NCBI GenBank assembly: GCA_947476145.1
Contig: CANJPH010000007.1
Coordinates: 1-64,000 of the forward strand
Source: Bacteroidota bacterium
Lineage (GTDB): Bacteria; Bacteroidota; Bacteroidia; Chitinophagales; Chitinophagaceae
Reading direction: 5' to 3'
Length of the DNA stretch: 64,000 nt
Shown here piece after piece: positions 43,446 through 50,978 of this stretch. The notes under the pieces are model-generated. The model was given only the letters and a program-made list of their open reading frames with translations, had not been told where the DNA came from and made no database searches. A program made the position numbers and the translations under genes. Within the stretch, counting starts at the first letter, position 1. Each line of letters opens with the position of its first letter.

Positions 43446-46400
43446 TTAAAAAACAAAGTTTATGTTGAAACCAATTTGACGTACAGGAGGTGTTTGGGCA
43501 GTATTACTAATACCAGAACCGTTACCACTTGTATAGCTGAACTCAGGATCAGTAAACTGATTCTTAGCATCAACAATTGTAAATAAGTTTCTACCATAAA
43601 TTGCTACGTTAGCAGCTGAGAAAATCTTAGACTTTTTAACAAAAGAAGCTGGTAAATTGTAAGACAAGTTAACGTCTCTCAATTTAATAAACCAAGCTGG
43701 TGCTACGAAGTTCTCAGAAATCAAACGATAGTTGTTAACCCATAAAGCATACTCTGGTTCACGCACATAAACTGACGTGTTAGGTACGTTCGCTCCAGAA
43801 ACTGGATCGATATAATATGAATTAGCAAAAATTTGATTGGTTCTGTTTGCAGTCCAAGCTCCAGATCCTGTGAAAGTCATTTGACGACCTAAGTCTGAGT
43901 ACATAACGTTACCACCACGGTATTCAAAGTTAAACGCTAAACGGAAATCTTTGTAAGATACAGTTGAACCTAAGCCCACCATATCACGTGGTAAAGTACC
44001 ACCCTTTTCTTTCAAAGTAGGGTCTAGTGTTGGGTAACCAGTTGTAGCACTTACTCTTCTACGGCCTGCATCATCATAATAATAACCATTGGTTTTCAAT
44101 ATTGGGAAACGTTGTCCTAAGATTACGTTTGATGTAGCATAAGAATATCCACCATAAGCGAATTGAGTGATACCAGGATATAAACTTTCAACTTTATTAT
44201 CGTTGTAAGAGTATTTGATACTCATATCCCACTTCACTTTAGTTTCACGTAATATTTGAACTTTTAAGTCAGCCTCGTAACCGAAGTTATTCACTTCACC
44301 TACGTTAATTAACAAGTTAGAGAAACCAGTTGAGTTAGGAACTTTAACTGTTAATACTTGACCTTCTGATTTTTGAGTATACCAAGAAACGTCTAAGTTC
44401 ACTCTGTTTTTCAAGAAGCTAAACTCACCACCTACCTCTATTGCAGTTACAAACTCAGGCTTTAAATTAGCATCAGGTAAAGTATTACCTACTGATAAAC
44501 CTACGTTGTTACCGTAAGGGAAGTTACTACCGTTATTATACGCTAAATCCAAACCATACAATGGAATGTTGTCATTACCATTCTTGTTATAAGATCCACG
44601 TAATTTAGCATAGTTCAATACATCGTTTTTTAAAGCAGGTAATGCATCTGTTAACACAAATGACAATGCCGCACCATAATACAAGTAAGAGTATTGATCG
44701 GCAGATCTTGTTGTTTTAAAGAAACGAGAAGTCGCATCATAACGTCCAGTAAGGTTTAAGTTTAACCACTCCATTCCTTTTAAGTTGGTGTTCATATCCG
44801 CATAGTAACCAAACCTACGCTCGGTTGTATTAGATTCAGAACCAGCTAAGTTTCCTTGTCTGTTAGAAATATTGTAAACATCAGGAACCACAATGGAACT
44901 AGATGAAACAGAGATTGACTTCGTATAACGTTGGTATATTGAGTAACCTAAGTTCAACTTGTTTTGTGTAATACCTAAATCCTTTTGGATACGTACTTGA
45001 AATTCATTGTTTAACACATTCTCTGTAGAAGAGTAATCGTTAACACCACCTAACACGTCAGAAATGGCGCGGTAGATACCAGGATAATCATCATCACTTT
45101 CATAAGGAGCCGGAATGAATGCGCTATTTTTTGCCCAGTCAGAATATTGGAATTTCTCTTGTGTGTTTTTACCAGTACGAGAGTTATTCATGATAGCTAT
45201 ACGGTTATACAATTGTAACCAAGGGGTTGCACGATAAGTGATATCGAAGTTACCCGAGAAGTTAGCGTCTTTGTATTTAGCACGGTTAATATCCTTATTG
45301 AAATAAGGGTTATTATAATAGTCATTATAGTAACCATTTGGATTAGCGAACTTATTGGTTCTCCAATTTCTCATGGTAGTTAAATCTACCCAAGAAGCGG
45401 TATTAATGATATCATTTTGGAAATCAGAAGTAGTTCTGTCATATACAACTTGTGTATAGGCAGCGTTAAATAATGTAGAAACCTTACCGTATTCTCTTGT
45501 AGACTTCACACGAACACCAGTTCTATCACTTAAATCTCCAGGTACAATACCATTGATTTTTTGATTTTCAACTGATAAGTAGTAGCTACCATTATCATCA
45601 CCACCTTGGAAGCTTGCTTGGTTGTTTGTAGAAACACCAATATCAAAACTATTTTCACGAACATTAGCAACGTTCGAATAAGGGATAATCAATTTGCTAC
45701 CGTCTTGTAATACACGGCCGGCAATACGTTGGCTACCATCATAAGCATCACCATATTGTTGGTTTTCATAAGATCTCCAGTTTGCTTTCGCACGGAAAAG
45801 AGGATCCTTATTGTATGCCGCTTCACCATATACATATGGATAGTATTGAGAACCAGAACCATACTTGTCTTGGAAGGCAGGTAAGAAACTAACTTGCTCA
45901 AAGTTGGTCGTATTGGAATATTGAATTTTCAATTTTCCTTTACTACCTTGTTTAGTTGTAATTACCAACGCACCATTCACACCCGCAGAGCCATACAATG
46001 TAGCCGCTTGTCCACCCTTAAGGATAGAAACGTTGTCCACATCATTTGGATTGATCAGTGCTAATGCAGTTGCGGTAGTTTGCATACCATCAATTACAAT
46101 TAATGCTTCGTTATTACCAGTTAATGAACGGTAACCACGTAATACCACCTTAACGGAAGGATCAACGCTGTTATTTACAGTATACACCGCCAAACCAGAA
46201 ACCTTACCCGCAAGGGCTTGTGTTAACTGAGGAGAGCGACCTACTGAAAGTTCTTCACTAGATACTTTAGCATAAGAGTATCCAATCTCTTTAGATTTTT
46301 TACGGATACCTTGAGCGGTAACAACCACATTGTCAAGCTCATCTGCTTGACGGTTCAAAACAATACTTAAAGTTGTTGCAGTTGCTTTCACTTCAGTTGA

Positions 46401-46631
46401 AGCGAAACCAGTAGCACTAACTTGCAAAGTTGCATTTGCAGCAGCATTAATTTTGAAGTTACCATTAGCATCAGCAACTGAGGCTGATGTTTGACCCTTT
46501 ACTTTCACTGTTGCATAAGCTACCGCAACGCCTTTGTCATCTTTCACCGTACCGGTTACTGAACGAACCTGCGCATTTGCCGAAGCGAATACTAAAACAG
46601 CCAAGAAGAGTGAGGTTACAATTTTCTTCAT
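43446..46631 (-). CDS. SusC/RagA TonB-dependent outer-membrane transporter
   Basis: A 1061-residue TonB-linked porin. Signal peptide to residue ~20 (SANAQ), an N-terminal carboxypeptidase-regulatory-like beta-sandwich (VTGTVKDDKGVAVAYATVKVKG to ~95), a TonB-box region (VVVTAQGI), a plug domain (LTQALAGKVSGLAVYTVN, VVLRGYRSLTGNNEALIVIDGM, ILKGGQAATLYGSAGVNGALVITTKQG), then a 22-strand barrel ending in Phe (GFNINFVF). It forms a two-gene unit with the downstream SusD. The codons lean towards AAC, GGT, TTC and CGT more than in neighbouring genes, as expected for a highly expressed protein. Confidence 0.95.
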   Translation of the reverse strand: MKKIVTSLFLAVLVFASANAQVRSVTGTVKDDKGVAVAYATVKVKGQTSASVADANGNFKINAAANATLQVSATGFASTEVKATATTLSIVLNRQADELDNVVVTAQGIRKKSKEIGYSYAKVSSEELSVGRSPQLTQALAGKVSGLAVYTVNNSVDPSVKVVLRGYRSLTGNNEALIVIDGMQTTATALALINPNDVDNVSILKGGQAATLYGSAGVNGALVITTKQGSKGKLKIQYSNTTNFEQVSFLPAFQDKYGSGSQYYPYVYGEAAYNKDPLFRAKANWRSYENQQYGDAYDGSQRIAGRVLQDGSKLIIPYSNVANVRENSFDIGVSTNNQASFQGGDDNGSYYLSVENQKINGIVPGDLSDRTGVRVKSTREYGKVSTLFNAAYTQVVYDRTTSDFQNDIINTASWVDLTTMRNWRTNKFANPNGYYNDYYNNPYFNKDINRAKYKDANFSGNFDITYRATPWLQLYNRIAIMNNSRTGKNTQEKFQYSDWAKNSAFIPAPYESDDDYPGIYRAISDVLGGVNDYSSTENVLNNEFQVRIQKDLGITQNKLNLGYSIYQRYTKSISVSSSSIVVPDVYNISNRQGNLAGSESNTTERRFGYYADMNTNLKGMEWLNLNLTGRYDATSRFFKTTRSADQYSYLYYGAALSFVLTDALPALKNDVLNYAKLRGSYNKNGNDNIPLYGLDLAYNNGSNFPYGNNVGLSVGNTLPDANLKPEFVTAIEVGGEFSFLKNRVNLDVSWYTQKSEGQVLTVKVPNSTGFSNLLINVGEVNNFGYEADLKVQILRETKVKWDMSIKYSYNDNKVESLYPGITQFAYGGYSYATSNVILGQRFPILKTNGYYYDDAGRRRVSATTGYPTLDPTLKEKGGTLPRDMVGLGSTVSYKDFRLAFNFEYRGGNVMYSDLGRQMTFTGSGAWTANRTNQIFANSYYIDPVSGANVPNTSVYVREPEYALWVNNYRLISENFVAPAWFIKLRDVNLSYNLPASFVKKSKIFSAANVAIYGRNLFTIVDAKNQFTDPEFSYTSGNGSGISNTAQTPPVRQIGFNINFVF

Positions 46632-46699
46632 TTGCTTTTTGTTTTTACTTAAGAGTCTAAGATAAGAAAAAAATTAAACGAATGTTAAGGATTAGTTAA

Positions 46700-46707
46700 C
46701 AAAATTA
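46700..46707 (-). promoter_or_regulatory. Candidate -7 box of the susC-susD operon
   Basis: TAATTTTG on the minus strand fits TAnnTTTG and lies 69 bases upstream of the susC ATG. No -33 partner stands out. The surrounding 46632-46846 is AT-rich and shows no ORF. Confidence 0.4.
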
Positions 46708-46846
46708 TTATTGGTTCTAAGTAAATTTGATAATAAATTAATATATAACTGTTAATCAATCATATATGAACTCAATTATTTTAATATTTGTTAAAAATTT
46801 TTGAAAAAAAACTTAGAAAAATTGGACAAAATTCACGTATGGGCAC

Positions 46847-46880
46847 AAAAAAAGGCATAACAGACTAGTGGTTATGCCTT
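46847..46880 (-). terminator. Terminator of the small basic protein gene
   Basis: A perfect 10-bp stem (AAGGCATAAC, 46852-46861, with 46871-46880) followed on the minus strand by seven T, 35 bases after the stop codon of the small ORF at 46915-47082. Confidence 0.8.
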
Positions 46881-46914
46881 ATTGAATGCCTTAGGAAAGA
46901 GAAAATAGCAGAAA

Positions 46915-47082
46915 TCAACTACCTCTTGATCCACCGGTTTTAATAGGTTTTTTATTCGCGCCGCCAGAAGACTTAGTGTTGGCTTTAGCGATAAACTTTG
47001 AACTACCTCCCGCTTGAGGAGTAGTTTTAGTAGTAGCAGCTGCTTTTTTATCCGCTACTTTCTTATTAATTGCAAATCCCAT
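46915..47082 (-). CDS. Small basic Lys/Ala/Gly-rich protein
   Basis: A 55-residue ORF starting MGFAINKKVADKKAAATTKT and ending KPIKTGGSRGS. It is rich in Lys, Ala, Thr, Gly and Ser, has almost no acidic or aromatic residues, and is strongly positive, so it is likely disordered and may bind nucleic acid or another polyanion. It is too short for routine calling, but a clean ATG and a dedicated intrinsic terminator downstream argue that it is expressed. I do not recognise a family. It lies 74 bp after the GNAT gene, so it could also be the last gene of that operon. Confidence 0.6.
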   Translation of the reverse strand: MGFAINKKVADKKAAATTKTTPQAGGSSKFIAKANTKSSGGANKKPIKTGGSRGS

Positions 47083-47156
47083 AGTTAATTATTTATTACA
47101 TAAAAGTAAATAATAAAATTGGGAATATTCAATAAATAGTAAATCTTAAATGTTAA

Positions 47157-47699
47157 CTACAAGGAATAGCTTAATAATAACATGCCCCTATACTCCGGTT
47201 TCATTAATGTAAAAATAGTTGCTGGCAATTGAAACTTGCCTACAATTTCAAAACCATTTTTTTGATAAAACTGCAAAGCTTTTGTCGCACTATCCATTGC
47301 TTTTAATAAAATTATTTTCTTATTCATTCTAATAGATAGCTCTTTTGTAAATTGAATAAGTTGGGATCCGACTCCTTTTTGAATAGCCGAATGCATGATA
47401 TAAATTCGCTCTAATTCTAAACTTGCATTTTCATCAAACCCTTTGCTATTAGCATTTATATTCAATTTTAAATAACCAACGGGTTCCTTATTTAAATAGG
47501 CGATAAAATGTAAATTATTAGGATCAGCTATTTCTTTTTTTATTTTTTCAACTGGATAGGCGTATTCATTTATATACCAGTCAATTCCTCCTTCCTCCCA
47601 TAAGTAAGGGTAATGTGGAATGTAAATTTTCTTTGCAAGATCACTTAATAATTGCGCTTGGGTAAAATCTATTTGCAGAATTTGTAGTGGACTTGTCAT
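47157..47699 (-). CDS. GNAT-family N-acetyltransferase
   Basis: A 180-residue acetyltransferase. The acetyl-CoA binding block is IYIMHSAIQKGVGSQLIQFTKELSIRMNKKIILLKAMDS (motif A, Q/R-x-x-G-x-G/S), followed by ATKALQFYQKNGFEIVGK (motif B). Substrate unknown. It starts 12 bp after the SDR gene stop on the same strand and ends the radical SAM-SDR-GNAT series, or shares its transcript with the small basic protein after it. Confidence 0.88.
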   Translation of the reverse strand: MTSPLQILQIDFTQAQLLSDLAKKIYIPHYPYLWEEGGIDWYINEYAYPVEKIKKEIADPNNLHFIAYLNKEPVGYLKLNINANSKGFDENASLELERIYIMHSAIQKGVGSQLIQFTKELSIRMNKKIILLKAMDSATKALQFYQKNGFEIVGKFQLPATIFTLMKPEYRGMLLLSYSL

Positions 47700-47711
47700 T
47701 GAAAAACAAAA

Positions 47712-48407
47712 CTACATTTTTATAGCGCTCATTCCGCCATCCACATGTAAAATTTGCCCTGTTATCCAACTTGATTTCTCAGACAATAAAAAACAAGCCA
47801 TCTCCGAGATATCATTTACGCTACCCACTCTTTTTAAAGGATGACGTAGCGCATTGGCTTCCATTTTTTGTTCACTATTTAATAAACTAGCCGCTAAAGG
47901 GGTGTCCGTTAAAGAAGGTGCAATACAATTTACTCTAATGTTGGGTGCCAATTCCGCAGACAATGCTCTGGTAAGTCCTTCGATCGCTCCTTTGGAAGCA
48001 GCCACCTGTGTATGAAAATTTAAGCCCAATTGAACCGCAACGGTAGAAAATAAAAGAATGGAAGCGCTTCCGCTATTTTTTAATGCCGGCAATGCTGCTT
48101 GAATTACTTTAACAGCGCCTCCTACTTGTAAATTAAAATCTTGTAAAAAATCGCTAGGCTGAATTCTTGCAAAAGGCCTCAAATTAATAGTGCCTGGACA
48201 ATATATTAAACCATCAAGAGTTGTTGGTAAAAAACTAAAATCAATGGACTCGTTTAGTACATTTAAAGGATGTGTGTTAAAATTTTGAACAGACTCAATG
48301 GGATGCGAATTAAAAGTCCCATACACCTCATGCCCTTCTTTTATTAATTGTAACGCAATTGCATTTCCAATCCCAGATGAAGCACCGACTACTAAAAAAT
48401 TTCCCAT
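47712..48407 (-). CDS. SDR-fold protein lacking the catalytic tyrosine
   Basis: A 231-residue short-chain dehydrogenase/reductase fold: nucleotide loop GASSGIG (8-14), the CPGTI position corresponding to NNAG, Ser121 in LLFSTVAVQ, and a C-terminal GQILHVDGGMSAI. At the YxxxK site it reads QVAASKGA, so Lys139 is kept but the catalytic Tyr is Val135; compare YAASKGA in the KduD protein at 62459. Either a non-classical reductase or a binding/regulatory member. It sits between a B12-radical SAM gene and a GNAT gene, 12 bp before the latter. Confidence 0.85.
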   Translation of the reverse strand: MGNFLVVGASSGIGNAIALQLIKEGHEVYGTFNSHPIESVQNFNTHPLNVLNESIDFSFLPTTLDGLIYCPGTINLRPFARIQPSDFLQDFNLQVGGAVKVIQAALPALKNSGSASILLFSTVAVQLGLNFHTQVAASKGAIEGLTRALSAELAPNIRVNCIAPSLTDTPLAASLLNSEQKMEANALRHPLKRVGSVNDISEMACFLLSEKSSWITGQILHVDGGMSAIKM

Positions 48408-48484
48408 GACATTATTTGTTTAATAGTAATAAACAAACAATTAAGTGAAAGGTTCAATGAAAAAGAAAAAGAAAAAAAATATGA

Positions 48485-50698
48485 TTAAACGCTAAGTAAC
48501 CCGGCCTTATATAAATTGGTAATAGGCTTGTTATCCCAACATAATTCAAACCCATCTAACCCTTGTTTAGCATAGCTTTCCTTAATTTCGGTATAGGTTA
48601 AACCATTTCCATTTTCGATACTCAACTTTGACAATAAATGTAATAACCAGTTGCCTACTGCGGGTGCTAAACTAATGTCAAATGCGGTTTTATTGGTCTG
48701 AAAATGTAAATTCATTTCTTCCCATTTAGTCCCTTTTTTTGACCGTTGAACGATTGTTGTAGTTGGCATTACACCCACCCAAATTGCCTTGTAATGATTA
48801 GTTGCATTTATTTCAGGAACAGATATTGCTTTTAAAATATAGTCGGGTGGCACAGAAGTTTTTGGAATTTTAAATTCAAACCATTTTTGTAAAGGCAATT
48901 CAAAACATGCACCATGCATATAATTTAACAATGCCTTTTTTAAACCAAAGCCGAAAATTTCGTGATTCGCTCCAGTTGGATCTATATGTTCAATATCATT
49001 ATTGGCAAATGTGCCTATCTCCTCGGTTACTTTTTTTACTTTATATTTTTCGGGATTTAATCCAACGGGACTATGTGCAGTCATGGTAAATAAATGCCAA
49101 AAAGCCGACTGCAGGGTACCTGTCTCAAAAAGCTGTCTTACCATTTCTAAAGAGTCTACTGTTTCTTGAACAGTTTGTGTTGGGAAACCGTACATTAAAT
49201 AGGCATGTACCATAATGCCGGCATCGGAAAAGTGCTTACTTACTTTGGCCACCTGCGCAACGGTGATGCCTTTATCTATCAGATCCAATAACCTATCCGA
49301 TGCTACTTCTAACCCACCACTCACCGCAATGCAACCTGCCGCTTTTAACAACAAGCATAAATCACGAGTAAAACTTTTTTCAAATCGCACGTTGGCCCAC
49401 CAGCTTACAACAATTTTTCTTTTTATGATTTCAATGGCCACCGATTTCATTAAAGAAGGGGGTGCCGCTTCGTCTACAAAATGAAAACCATGCTCTCCTG
49501 TTTTTGCAATCAACTCCTCCATCCTATCAACAATTAAAGAAGCAGCAATAGGTTCATAGGATTTTATATAGTCTAAAGAAATATCACAAAAAGTACACTT
49601 GCCCCAATAACAACCATGTGCCATGGTTAATTTATTCCAACGACCATCACTCCATAAACTATGCATGGGGTTAATAACTTCAATGGCCGAAATATATTTA
49701 TCTAATAATAGTCCATCGTAATCGGGCGTACCCACTTGACCTTGTTTATAGTCCGAGCAATTTGTATTATTGATATAGGTAACCACTCCATTAACCAAGG
49801 TAAAACAACGTTTTAATTCATGTTGTTGTTTTTTGCCGTCAAGGTGGTCAATTAAAATTTCAAGGGGTGCTTCACCATCATCTAAAGTAATAAAATCATA
49901 AAATTCAAATACCCTTGCATCACTTAAGGATCTTAGTTCAGTATTCGCGAAACCCCCGCCCATGGCTACTTTCGTGCTAGGATAATATTGCTTCACCCAC
50001 TGCGCGCAACGCAAGGAAGTATATAAATTTCCAGGAAAAGGAACGGAGAGGCAAACTAATTTTGGATTCACTTCCTTTAATCTTGCATCCAAAATTTTAA
50101 TTAATATTTCGTCTAAATAAGTAAATGGTTTTTGCAATGCGTTGTATAAATCATCAAATGAATTTGCTGATCTTCCTAAACTTTCAGCATAACGACTAAA
50201 TCCAAAATGTTCGTCAATATTTTCTTTAATTAAATCACTAAGGTCTTCCAAGTACATGGTGGCAATATGCTTGGCCATATCTTGCTTTCCCATACTTCCA
50301 AAAGCCCAATTTAAATTGTCTAATTGTTCAAATCTACTGGCTTCGGGTAAAAAATTGCGCGTACAAATTAAATGAGCGAGTGTATTTGATTTTCCTTGCA
50401 AAAACGAAATCACCTGATCAATTGTTTTAATGTAAACCTCTTTCAAAGCAAAAATGCGCGCGCTGTTTTCAGATAACAGTAGGGGCGCAGTTTTATTCAA
50501 TTGCTTTTCCTGAATAGACTTGAATAAGTTTTCTAATCCCTCCTTGCAAAAAAGTGCAATCGTTACTTCAATGCCTAAATCGGCTTGAACCGCACTTATT
50601 CCTTTGGTATTAAAAAAGCCTTTCAAATAAGCCGTAGCCGGATAAGGGGTATTTAGCTGAGTAAAAGGTGGGGTGATTAAAAATATTGGGGCGCTCAA
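48485..50698 (-). CDS. B12-binding-domain radical SAM protein
   Basis: A 737-residue enzyme if translation starts at the TTG at 50698 (MSAPIFLITPPFTQLNTPYP), placed 18 bases after a good -7 box; the frame is open to 50719 but that TTG lies within the box, and no in-frame ATG is near. The N-terminal half has a cobalamin-binding-like Rossmann region (KLVCLSVPFPGN, VAMGGGFANTEL). The cluster motif is CYWGKCTFC (Cys363, 368, 371), i.e. CX4CX2C not the usual CX3CX2C. Then FHFVDEAAPPSLM, GGLEVASDRLLDLIDKG and YLMYGFPTQTVQET follow as in B12-radical SAM methylases/cyclases. Product unknown. Confidence 0.85.
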   Translation of the reverse strand: MSAPIFLITPPFTQLNTPYPATAYLKGFFNTKGISAVQADLGIEVTIALFCKEGLENLFKSIQEKQLNKTAPLLLSENSARIFALKEVYIKTIDQVISFLQGKSNTLAHLICTRNFLPEASRFEQLDNLNWAFGSMGKQDMAKHIATMYLEDLSDLIKENIDEHFGFSRYAESLGRSANSFDDLYNALQKPFTYLDEILIKILDARLKEVNPKLVCLSVPFPGNLYTSLRCAQWVKQYYPSTKVAMGGGFANTELRSLSDARVFEFYDFITLDDGEAPLEILIDHLDGKKQQHELKRCFTLVNGVVTYINNTNCSDYKQGQVGTPDYDGLLLDKYISAIEVINPMHSLWSDGRWNKLTMAHGCYWGKCTFCDISLDYIKSYEPIAASLIVDRMEELIAKTGEHGFHFVDEAAPPSLMKSVAIEIIKRKIVVSWWANVRFEKSFTRDLCLLLKAAGCIAVSGGLEVASDRLLDLIDKGITVAQVAKVSKHFSDAGIMVHAYLMYGFPTQTVQETVDSLEMVRQLFETGTLQSAFWHLFTMTAHSPVGLNPEKYKVKKVTEEIGTFANNDIEHIDPTGANHEIFGFGLKKALLNYMHGACFELPLQKWFEFKIPKTSVPPDYILKAISVPEINATNHYKAIWVGVMPTTTIVQRSKKGTKWEEMNLHFQTNKTAFDISLAPAVGNWLLHLLSKLSIENGNGLTYTEIKESYAKQGLDGFELCWDNKPITNLYKAGLLSV

Positions 50699-50716
50699 AA
50701 GGGTTCCATTTAAAAG

Positions 50717-50724
50717 CAAAAGTA
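50717..50724 (-). promoter_or_regulatory. -7 box of the radical SAM gene
   Basis: TACTTTTG on the minus strand, full TAnnTTTG match, overlaps the most upstream possible TTG start of the radical SAM frame and so rules that start out, favouring the TTG at 50698. Confidence 0.5.
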
Positions 50725-50978
50725 AGGCTATACCTTAGTTGAATGAATACTTTGCCTATTTTTTATACTATTTGATATTAAATTATTGAAATTTTTATTA
50801 TAATATTAATTTATTTAGTAATGTATAAATTAATGGATATTAATACTTTCTTATATGATAAGTATCTATTATCATTGATATACGGAAATAATCAAGCTTT
50901 GAGGGGTAAATAAGCGAATTGATTTAGAAAATTTAACGAAATAATAACTAATTTAGTCATTCGAAAAAACTAAAAATT

